Assembly: GCA_022447365.1 (NCBI GenBank)
Contig: JAKVBL010000008.1
Coordinates: forward strand, 1 to 64,000
From: Oleiphilaceae bacterium
Lineage (GTDB): Bacteria; Pseudomonadota; Gammaproteobacteria; Pseudomonadales; Oleiphilaceae
Direction: 5' to 3'
DNA: 64,000 bases
Below, one piece after another: positions 1 to 6,026 of this stretch (position 1 is its first letter; each line of letters opens with the position of its first letter). Under the pieces are notes generated by a model that was given only the letters and a program-made list of their open reading frames with translations, did not search any database and was not told the DNA's origin. A program made the position numbers and the translations under genes.

Positions 1-60
1 AAAAGCTAGTTGATATGGCCAAAAGATAGCTAAGAGAGTTATGAGCCTACGCATGTTCAT
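1..60 (-). CDS. Truncated cassette gene at window edge
   Basis: An open frame starts at ATG 60-58 on the minus strand and runs off the window after 20 codons (MNMRRLITLLAIFWPYQLAF). The start lies just after the attC site at 69-152, exactly where the gene of the next integron cassette should begin, and AAGG sits a few bases upstream. The short basic start followed by a hydrophobic stretch would fit a signal peptide or membrane segment. Too little is visible to name a family. That it is a real cassette gene is inferred from position. Confidence 0.4.
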   Translation of the reverse strand, partial: MNMRRLITLLAIFWPYQLAF

Positions 61-68
61 CCTTGGGT

Positions 69-152
69 GTATAACGCCTGCATTTGGGGCCGGAGCACGC
101 AGTGCGGAGGTCCCGGCCCGTGAAACGGGCGAACAACATGCACTTGTTAGGC
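69..152 (-). repeat. attC recombination site (cassette 1)
   Basis: On the minus strand this 84-bp element opens with GCCTAAC (152-146) and closes with GTTATAC (75-69), the R'' and R' core sites of an integron attC. Between them lies imperfectly self-complementary GC-rich DNA. It directly follows the stop of the gene at 163-540, as an attC does. Bases 87-113 are identical to 572-598 of the next attC site. Confidence 0.85.
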
Positions 153-162
153 TTTTGACCGA

Positions 163-540
163 TTAGAATATTTCCATAACCAAAGCCCCATCTTGGGGAG
201 GAAAATTAAAGATTACCGATTCGTACTGATTTTCTGCAGTCTCGATATCAAAGACATCGCCGCTTTCAAATTCGATGCTTAGTAATTCTGGGCTTTTTAA
301 CACAGCCCGCTTAGCTAGTTGCCTACCCAGCAATCCCCATGGAGCCGAAGTTGGAGCATCACTCCACTCATAGCGCTTACCAGCAATAGTGGCAAAAACC
401 CTTTCTTCACACTGAACATCGAAGTTAACAAATTGGATTTTAAATCCATAGGATGCCAATAGAATTGACTCTACATACTCCTCATTTTCTGAAAAGTATT
501 CGTTAAGAATTCCTACAATGCTCTCGTTGAATAGATTCAT
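163..540 (-). CDS. Integron cassette protein of unknown function
   Basis: This 125-residue acidic soluble protein has no signal peptide or membrane segment. It lies alone between two attC sites and fills its cassette. The C-terminal half has the pattern LLGRQLAKRAVL...SIEFESGDVF...YESVIFNF, a hydrophobic strand, acidic turn and Tyr-Glu-Ser arrangement seen in several small families common among cassette and immunity-like proteins; I cannot assign one with certainty. The ATG at 540 follows the preceding attC, with AAAG(C)AT upstream rather than a strong ribosome site, typical of cassettes without their own promoter. Function unknown. Confidence 0.75.
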   Translation of the reverse strand: MNLFNESIVGILNEYFSENEEYVESILLASYGFKIQFVNFDVQCEERVFATIAGKRYEWSDAPTSAPWGLLGRQLAKRAVLKSPELLSIEFESGDVFDIETAENQYESVIFNFPPQDGALVMEIF

Positions 541-553
541 ATGCTTTCAGGGA

Positions 554-631
554 GCCTAACGCCTCAATAATGGGCCGGAGCACGCAGTGCGGAGGTCCAG
601 CCGTGAGGCGCCATTGATTGACTTGTTATGC
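554..631 (-). repeat. attC recombination site (cassette 2)
   Basis: A 78-bp element with minus-strand core sites GCATAAC (631-625) and GTTAGGC (560-554). It follows the stop of the membrane-protein cassette; the TAA stop of that gene lies inside the first core site. Its central 27 bp (572-598) match attC 1 exactly, so the two sites are close relatives. Confidence 0.85.
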
Positions 632-1096
632 ATTTGCTACGTCTCGTACGTGGCTTACCATTTTGTACCAAACCAAGAATGCCCAGAATAAAGTAATGAC
701 GACCTCAGCTAAGGTTGTATGTGCCATAAAGTCATCTTCGACACCCTGGGTAATGCCAAGATAAACCCCTAAACCGATCATTAAGGCAACCATTAGTGGA
801 ATCAGCCTTATAGTAACTACCACGCCTAAACTGATATAACGTTCAAAGATATTTTCACCAGAACTACCGCCATTGGCCTTATAGAAAAGGCATGTTCCAA
901 CCACAGCAAACAACAAGTAACCAACGGTGATTACTTGGCGCCATATATTTATATTCTCATATGGTACATAGGCCATAAATTCCATACCGCCTGTCACAAC
1001 CACTCCGAAAATCAATAAGTAGGAGAGGCTGGATTTTTGACTTAACCCTGTTGTTGAAAGAGTTTCTTTTAGTTGATTTATTTTCCAAAGGTACAT
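626..1096 (-). CDS. Cassette-encoded four-helix membrane protein
   Basis: The frame is open back to 1174, but that would read through the attC site. ATG 1096 has AAGGA seven bases upstream and is the best start, giving 156 residues (MYLWKINQLKET...). About four hydrophobic segments are visible: one at SYLLIFGVVVTGGM, one at VITVGYLLFAVVGTCLFY, one at IRLIPLMVALMIGLGVYL and one at TLAEVVITLFWAFLVWY, ending in a short basic tail. This looks like a small integral inner-membrane protein of a type common in chromosomal integrons. No named family is recognised. The stop codon overlaps the core site of the following attC. Confidence 0.75.
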   Translation of the reverse strand: MYLWKINQLKETLSTTGLSQKSSLSYLLIFGVVVTGGMEFMAYVPYENINIWRQVITVGYLLFAVVGTCLFYKANGGSSGENIFERYISLGVVVTIRLIPLMVALMIGLGVYLGITQGVEDDFMAHTTLAEVVITLFWAFLVWYKMVSHVRDVANA

Positions 1097-1110
1097 TTCT
1101 ATATCCTTAT

Positions 1111-1206
1111 GCATAACGCCCGCATTTGCGGCGGTTTTGTAGCGAGGCACGAGCGGAAAAACCATCCAAGCCACGCAGTGGCTGATGCAACATGCGCTTG
1201 TTATGA
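1111..1206 (-). repeat. attC recombination site (cassette 3)
   Basis: A 96-bp element with minus-strand core sites TCATAAC (1206-1200) and GTTATGC (1117-1111). It follows the DUF6882 gene, whose TAA stop overlaps the first core. The interior differs from the other two attC sites but shares the outer GCATTTG and CATGCGCTTG type arms, as expected for the variable centre of attC sites. Confidence 0.8.
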
Positions 1207-1665
1207 GTTAACACTTGCGACTTGCTCCATTGCATAGAAATATTGGGTTTTATTTGCGGGGCCGCGATAGACACCCTCGAAGCCAAGGAGGTTAAGCGAC
1301 ATCCCAGAAATTTCCCAAGCCATATCTTCATCAATTTCGGCCATATCATTGCCGAACATTTCGAAGCCAGTGATAGCTTCTAATTCTTTTAACTTTGCGG
1401 CTTTACCTCTAAGGCCTTCAGGGAAAGCTTCGTTGGCCCAGCCCCACATCCAAGTTCCGCTTTCAGTGTTAAAGCTACCGATAGGAATAATCTTAGCTTT
1501 TACCAATACCTTGTCGTTCTTTATGAGATATAACTCTTCCTTCTCGAAGTCGTGCTCGAACTTGTCGAAAGAGCCGAAGCCAAATGTATCGATAAGGTAT
1601 TGCTGCTTTCTTTCTAGCTCATCGAAGCAGTTGTCGATATATGTTTGGAATTCTTCGTCATTCAT
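1201..1665 (-). CDS. DUF6882 family cassette protein
   Basis: The 154-residue soluble acidic protein has the DUF6882 pattern: WMWGWANEAFPEG near residue 70, then a helix rich in Lys and Glu, a conserved aromatic-Gly segment, an AWEISGMSLNLL helix and a GVYRGPANKTQYFYAM C-terminal strand. The family has no established function and is often found on mobile DNA. The gene lies between an attC (1111-1206) and a lone core site (1677-1683), so it is the cassette nearest the presumed insertion side. ATG 1665 is preceded by GAGAAATGA, a usable ribosome site. Confidence 0.8.
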   Translation of the reverse strand: MNDEEFQTYIDNCFDELERKQQYLIDTFGFGSFDKFEHDFEKEELYLIKNDKVLVKAKIIPIGSFNTESGTWMWGWANEAFPEGLRGKAAKLKELEAITGFEMFGNDMAEIDEDMAWEISGMSLNLLGFEGVYRGPANKTQYFYAMEQVASVNS

Positions 1666-1676
1666 TTCTCAGTGAC

Positions 1677-1683
1677 TCATAAC
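1677..1683 (-). other. Lone integron core site, array boundary
   Basis: TCATAAC on the plus strand (GTTATGA on the minus strand) has the form of the R' core that precedes a cassette. No convincing partner core or folded attC arm lies within the next 120 bp; GTTAACA at 1727-1733 matches poorly. It may be the crossover point of an attI site or the scar of a decayed attC. This marks the visible end of the array. Confidence 0.45.
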
Positions 1684-2274
1684 AGTTAATTCTACGTGCC
1701 CGATACGGGTATCACTTTTCAATTAGGTTAACACCTTCGGAACGATCAATTCATTAATAATCATAGACTTATGAGACTTCCTTTTTTTCAAGTTGCGCAC
1801 ACTCTTTAGCAAATGCGTATTGAATACGCATTTGCTAATTCATTACCCCTTTAAAATCAGAGCTTTATAAGAATAAGCAGTGATACCCGCCCCTCGTGCG
1901 GTTATCACAGGCGACCTGTAGATATAATTTGAACCGACACAACTCGACCTCTCGAAGCAGGTGGGGGTCAAAGCGTTAAGGTCTGCAATCTTCTTCGAAG
2001 CGGGCACGGTGAACCGAGAAGCACTAACAGCCGCTTCTGTCTAGCAGCTGAAGTTTTAAGCGATGAAAGCATGACTTACTTTTCATGAATTTTGCTAGCG
2101 CTGAGTCTCGATTTAGTGCAGTTAATTCTCTTCTTGCAGCTTATAATGTTGATCCTTTAGAGCCCATATTTGAGTTCAATAATGCTTAGAAAAAACCAAG
2201 AATTCCTTACAATATTGAATTCTATTAAATTCAACAGCTTACAAAATGTAAGCCTTACAAAGGTTGCTTAATAC
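1684..2274. other. Gene-free region with several hairpins
   Basis: No plausible gene is present in these 591 bp. Besides the palindrome at 1806-1838, bases 1880-2040 contain a hairpin with stems GTGATA/TATCAC and CCGC/GCGG (1880-1908), a TATAAT box at 1923-1928, and a 7-bp stem GAAGCGG/CCGCTTC (1997-2003 with 2031-2037) enclosing a small GGTGAACC hairpin. This could be a structured non-coding RNA or a decayed integron platform. It matches no RNA family I can recognise. The last 150 bp are A+T-rich and probably carry the promoter of the SDR gene. Confidence 0.35.
1806..1838. repeat. Near-perfect 33-bp palindrome
   Basis: Arms TTAGCAAATGCGTATT (1806-1821) and AATACGCATTTGCTAA (1823-1838) are exact inverse complements separated by a single G. 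No run of T follows on either strand, so it is not a normal terminator. It lies 120 bp beyond the last integron core site, in gene-free DNA. It could be a protein-binding site or a cruciform-forming remnant; its role is unknown. Confidence 0.8.
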
Positions 2275-3003
2275 ATGAGCGATAAAAAAGTAGCACTTAT
2301 CGTTGGTGCTGGAGATGCTATTGGCAGTGCGATCGCTAGAGAGTTTGCCCTGACGGGTTTGAGTGTATGCATGGTTCGTCGCAGTGAAGAGCTAGTCAAA
2401 GAGGCAGCCAAAGCACTTAATGATGAAGGCTATGAAGCACGTGGTTTTGGTGTGGATGCACGCAGCGAAGATGCAGTTCAGGAGCTATTCGAAAATATTG
2501 AGAACAACATCGGCGAAATCGGAGTGGTTGTATTTAATGTTGGGGCGAATGTGCCTATGAGTATTCTCGATACAAGTGCACGTAAGTTTTACAAGATATG
2601 GGAAATGGCTTGTTTCTCAGGTTTCCTTGTCGGAAGAGAAGCTGCTCGCGTAATGAGTCAGCGTAAGCGCGGAACGATTATCTTTACCGGTGCAACGGCA
2701 AGTGTACGAGGCGGCGCTATATTTGGCGCATTTGCCAGTGCAAAACATGGTCTCAGAGCCCTCGCTCAGTCAATGGCTCGAGAGCTTGGGCCAAAGAATA
2801 TTCATGTTGCGCATGTTGTAATTGATGCGGCCGTAGACACACAGTGGATCCGTGAAAACCACCCCGAGTATCAAAAATTTGTAGAGAAGGATGGAGTCGT
2901 TCAACCTGCAGATTTGGCAAAAAATTATGTCATGCTTCATGAGCAACCACGCAACGCGTGGACCTTTGAGCTTGATGTCCGTCCATGGGTAGAGAAGTGG
3001 TAA
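2275..3003 (+). CDS. SDR family oxidoreductase lacking catalytic Tyr
   Basis: A 242-residue short-chain dehydrogenase/reductase fold. The Rossmann glycine motif GAGDAIG is at residues 11-17 and the structural NVGAN motif at 88-92 (NNAG in classical members). In the active site the usual YxxxK reads FASAK (Phe153, Lys157), so the proton-donating tyrosine is missing while the lysine stays. A related group with FASAKHGLRALAQSMAREL is, as I recall, widespread in Pseudomonas-like bacteria, so this may be a family trait rather than a mutation. The cytoplasmic substrate is unknown. The DsbA-fold isomerase gene follows after 56 bp and is probably co-transcribed. Confidence 0.85.
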   Translation: MSDKKVALIVGAGDAIGSAIAREFALTGLSVCMVRRSEELVKEAAKALNDEGYEARGFGVDARSEDAVQELFENIENNIGEIGVVVFNVGANVPMSILDTSARKFYKIWEMACFSGFLVGREAARVMSQRKRGTIIFTGATASVRGGAIFGAFASAKHGLRALAQSMARELGPKNIHVAHVVIDAAVDTQWIRENHPEYQKFVEKDGVVQPADLAKNYVMLHEQPRNAWTFELDVRPWVEKW

Positions 3004-3059
3004 CGCTCTTACTATTAGCCAACCCAGCTTGAACGTAATTTATACATATAGGAATAACG

Positions 3060-3659
3060 ATGAGTGATTCAGCAAAGCAAATTGAGTTTTATTTTGATTT
3101 TGGTAGCCCGACGGCTTACCTAGCGCACAAACAGCTCGCCAAGATGAGCGACAAATACAATGCTGATGTTGTTTATGAGCCAATGCTATTGGGCGCAGTA
3201 CATAAAGCGACAAATAATACACCGCCGGGCTTGGTTCCTGCCAAAGGCAAGTACATGTTGTTAAGCGACATTCCGCGTTTCGTGCGTCGTTATGGTGTTG
3301 AATTCAAAATGAACCCGCACTTCCCAGTAAATACCCTGCAACTAATGCGTGGCGTATTTGCTGCAATGGAACTTGATTGTGTTGATGCCTATATCGATGT
3401 TGTCTATGACGCGATGTGGGTGAAAGGTCTGGATATGAGTAAGCCAGAGGTGATAGATGAAGTATTGACGGAGGCTGGCATTGACGCCGCTGCGTTTGCA
3501 GAGTTAGTTCAACAAGACGAGATTAAAAATCAATTGAAAGAAGCCACAGAAGCAGCGGTTAAGCGCGGTTGTTTTGGTGCACCGACAATGTTCTTGGATA
3601 ATGAAATGTACTTTGGCCAAGACCGTTTGGACTTTATCGAAGACGTCCTCAGCGCGTAA
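3060..3659 (+). CDS. 2-hydroxychromene-2-carboxylate isomerase family protein
   Basis: This 199-residue thioredoxin-like protein belongs to the DsbA-fold HCCA isomerase / kappa-class glutathione transferase group. The N-terminal strand EFYFDFGSPTAYLA carries Ser16, the position that acts as the glutathione-thiol-activating serine in the family instead of the CxxC of DsbA. The inserted helical domain spans about residues 40-160 and the C-terminal GCFGAPTMFLDNEMYFGQDRL strand-turn-helix with cis-proline is intact. Members isomerise aromatic breakdown products or act on other glutathione adducts; nothing nearby indicates an aromatic pathway, so the true substrate is unknown. It follows the SDR gene in the same direction. 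Confidence 0.85.
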   Translation: MSDSAKQIEFYFDFGSPTAYLAHKQLAKMSDKYNADVVYEPMLLGAVHKATNNTPPGLVPAKGKYMLLSDIPRFVRRYGVEFKMNPHFPVNTLQLMRGVFAAMELDCVDAYIDVVYDAMWVKGLDMSKPEVIDEVLTEAGIDAAAFAELVQQDEIKNQLKEATEAAVKRGCFGAPTMFLDNEMYFGQDRLDFIEDVLSA

Positions 3660-3674
3660 TTTCGTTTCTGATCT

Positions 3675-3703
3675 GTGCCCTGTTTATTCATTGAACAAGG
3701 CAC
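3675..3703. terminator. Hairpin after isomerase gene
   Basis: GTGCC-C-TGTT (3675-3684) can pair with AACA-A-GGCAC (3694-3703) across a 9-base loop, with one mismatch. It sits 15 bp after the isomerase stop. No clear T-run follows, so it is a weak candidate for a terminator. Confidence 0.35.
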
Positions 3704-3852
3704 TCAGTTCAATAAATCAGCATTAATCACTTTCTATCAGACCTATTAAGGAGTAGCTTAGAAGCGCTTTGATAGGTATTTGTATGCAGTTACCTACGCA
3801 TTCCAAGGCACTCGCTATTAAATAATAACGAATAAGAGGCCACGGTTTAGTG

Positions 3853-4851
3853 ATGAATACTGCAACCAAAACGACCATTTTTATCTTCTGTGCACTATTT
3901 TCAGTGCAGTCTTTTTCTCTCGAAAAAAAGAAATATTGTCTTTGGGATCCTGTAGGGAAAACGGGGCCCGTAGTTGAGTTCTTTTCCGACCTTAAGCCAA
4001 AGGCTTTAGGATGGGGGCTTGATCTTGAATTCATCACTTATACCGATGAGAAAGTGGCATCTAATGATTTCAAGGCGGGCTTATGCGATGCAGTACATCT
4101 AACGGCGATACTCTCACGAAATTATGTGCCGTTCGCAGGCAGCCTTGACGCTATCGGAGGCATTTTGTCTGACGACGAATTGGATCGTGTACTGGTTACT
4201 CTAGCGAATCCTAAAGCGGGTAAATTGATGACCAACGGTAAATACGAAGTTGTGGCTTCGTTTCCGGTAGGATCCATGTTTGCTTTTGTGAATGATAAAA
4301 ATATAGACACGGTCGCTGAATTTAGTGGCAAGAAAATTTCAGTGTTAAACGAAGATCCTCAGGCTTTGCAGTTGTCGAGCTTAGCTGGCGCCTCACCGGT
4401 TGGTACCTCGCTCGCAACGTTTTCAGGACAATTTAATAATGGAAACATCGATATTCTATTGATGCCAGCCTTGGCATATAACACTTTTGAACTGTACCAA
4501 GGGCTTGGGACAGATGGTGGAATTATTGATCATCGTTTCTATTATGGGATGCTTCAGACAGTCATTAATAAAGAACGATTCGATGATAACTTCGGCAATT
4601 TAATGCGTGAGTATGTAGTATCTCGTTTACCTTTCATCCACAAGCAGGTAAAAGATGCGGAAGCAGAAATACCTGCTAAGTATTGGATCAAAACCGATGC
4701 CGATACGAAGAAAGAGCTGGATCGTTTCAGTAAAGAAATTAGGGTGAGCTTGAAACAAGAAGGGAAGATGGATGCTAAGGCTTTGACTCTTCTTTGGAAG
4801 ATTCGCTGCTCAAATGACCCCGCGCGGTCTGAGTGTGCGGCGCCAGAGTAG
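3853..4851 (+). CDS. AdeT-like periplasmic protein (DUF6091)
   Basis: This 332-residue protein has a cleavable signal peptide (TTIFIFCALFSVQSFS, cut near residue 23) and a TRAP-type solute-binding-like fold. It starts its mature part with KKKYCLWDPVGKTGPV and contains the GLCDAVHLTAILSRNY and NFGNLMREYV segments of the DUF6091 / AdeT group. Proteins called AdeT were linked to aminoglycoside resistance in Acinetobacter, but they are not pumps themselves; a periplasmic binding role is inferred. A GTG just upstream (3850) is also in frame; ATG 3853 is chosen as the better codon. Two cysteine pairs, near the start and at the C-terminus, could form disulfides. Confidence 0.75.
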   Translation: MNTATKTTIFIFCALFSVQSFSLEKKKYCLWDPVGKTGPVVEFFSDLKPKALGWGLDLEFITYTDEKVASNDFKAGLCDAVHLTAILSRNYVPFAGSLDAIGGILSDDELDRVLVTLANPKAGKLMTNGKYEVVASFPVGSMFAFVNDKNIDTVAEFSGKKISVLNEDPQALQLSSLAGASPVGTSLATFSGQFNNGNIDILLMPALAYNTFELYQGLGTDGGIIDHRFYYGMLQTVINKERFDDNFGNLMREYVVSRLPFIHKQVKDAEAEIPAKYWIKTDADTKKELDRFSKEIRVSLKQEGKMDAKALTLLWKIRCSNDPARSECAAPE

Positions 4852-4883
4852 GCCGATACGTTCTAAATAATTGAAGCATATTG

Positions 4884-5381
4884 TCAGCAACAGTCCTGAT
4901 ATCGCCCAATCAAATGTGCCTCTGTTGCGATAGAGGTATCGTTGATGGCAAATACTTCGTACCCAAGTTTGACGGAAAGTAAAAATGCTAGAGTTTTAGC
5001 GACTCTCGCATTTTTAATTGAAGAGCTAAATATCTGTTTCAGTATGCCAAAAGCTGCTAGGGCATGAAGGCAACCGCTTAAGCCAGCATAGGAAATGGAT
5101 AGCGGAAAGAATAGATAATACATACCTGTGATCGCTATTCCGCTAATAACAAATACGAGATTTAGGGTTTTTATACTTTTTAGGCAAGGAAGTAGATAAA
5201 CGAGTAACAATAAAGCAGCCATGTTTTGGCTTAAGTGAAGTCAAGTTAGATGGCTAAAGTGCGCGCTTATCAGTCGCCAATACTGCCCTTCGAAAACCGC
5301 ACTGCCGTCATACTGTAGTGTTGTCGTTAAACCAAATATCTGATTGAGATACATAGCAGAACGACAAAGATGTAAGAGCAT
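4884..5381 (-). pseudogene. rrtA: Rhombosortase pseudogene
   Basis: Rhombosortases are rhomboid-family intramembrane serine proteases that cut GlyGly-CTERM tails. From ATG 5381 the frame reads LQYDGSAVFEGQYWRLISAH, then HLT, a TGA at 5243-5241, then LHLSQNMAALLLL; the family pattern at this point is HLxWxHLxxN, so TGA replaces a TGG tryptophan codon. Downstream the nucleophile motif GLSG and the His motif EAHLIG are present. After HLIG the frame reads RYQDCC and stops, whereas the +1 frame gives AISGLLLTICFN, the normal end of the last helix, so about one base is missing near 4903-4907. ATG directly abuts the TAA of the upstream exoprotein gene, indicating one transcript. Two lesions make it a pseudogene. 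Confidence 0.85.
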
Positions 5382-6026
5382 TTAGTTTGGGACATCTACA
5401 GTCAAACGCAATGAAATAAGGTCAACCTCACCTGCCATGCTTTGCCAGACTAAATCGAACATGCCATGTTTCATTGGACTTAAACTTATCCCGACGCCAT
5501 ATGCGAGATGATTGTCTTCTTCAGTCGTGACGCTGTCTGTATCGCCTTTAATCTTAGGGTCTAGATAACCAACACCACCGAGAATAAATGGTGCGAACTG
5601 GCTTTCCCACAGTTGAGTAAAACGATATGTACCCGCGAGCTCTAGTACGCGATATTCAATGCTTACATCGTCATATAGTGGGTCTGATGAGTTTAGTTTG
5701 ATTGTATGGAAGTCATAATAACGTAGAGTTATCGAAAACTGATTCGTAAATTGATATCCCACACCCACAGCAAATGCAGCGCCATGATCACGATTTTGTG
5801 TCCAAATATTAGATGGCGCTTCTGGTTCAAGGTTAGAGTACCCAAAACTTAGATCTGCAATGAATCCTTTAAAGAACTGGTCTTCAAGAGGGGCTTGAGT
5901 TGCTGTTTGCGGCGATGAATCTAGCTGTGACTCATCGGCTTGCGCATCAGAGCTGATTAAACTTGTTATTAATGATGCTGCACAAACAAGTAAAAGAGAC
6001 TGTGCGTGTTTATTACGCTTGGACAT
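5382..6026 (-). CDS. OmpA/OmpW-like outer-membrane beta-barrel, possibly fused
   Basis: The last 215 codons of the rhombotarget reading frame form a self-contained protein. ATG 6026 begins MSKRNKHAQ, then SLLLVCAASLITSLISS and a cleavage site after AQA. An eight-strand barrel with alternating strands follows (FIADLSFGYSNLEP, AAFAVGVGYQFTNQFSITL, FAPFILGGVGYL, HLAYGVGISLSP), ending LTVDVPN. This part carries no lesion and could still be expressed alone, but no ribosome site is seen before 6026 and the same frame continues upstream. Whether it was always the C-terminal part of a polyprotein or became fused by loss of a stop is open. Confidence 0.45.
   Translation of the reverse strand: MSKRNKHAQSLLLVCAASLITSLISSDAQADESQLDSSPQTATQAPLEDQFFKGFIADLSFGYSNLEPEAPSNIWTQNRDHGAAFAVGVGYQFTNQFSITLRYYDFHTIKLNSSDPLYDDVSIEYRVLELAGTYRFTQLWESQFAPFILGGVGYLDPKIKGDTDSVTTEEDNHLAYGVGISLSPMKHGMFDLVWQSMAGEVDLISLRLTVDVPN

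Noticed and set aside
1107-1174. Upstream starts of the membrane-protein cassette frame (reading through the attC site)
   Set aside because: The extension encodes attC sequence, and ATG 1096 has a proper ribosome site.
1349-1675. Plus-strand open frame opposite the DUF6882 gene
   Set aside because: It is antisense to a recognisable family and shows no family features of its own.
1880-2040. 6S RNA or other known RNA
   Set aside because: CCGAGAAGC resembles a 6S segment, but the long closing stem and neighbouring genes expected for 6S are missing.
5241-5243. TGA as selenocysteine in rhombosortase
   Set aside because: The position is a conserved Trp, no selenocysteine element was seen, and the same gene has a second lesion plus broken neighbours.
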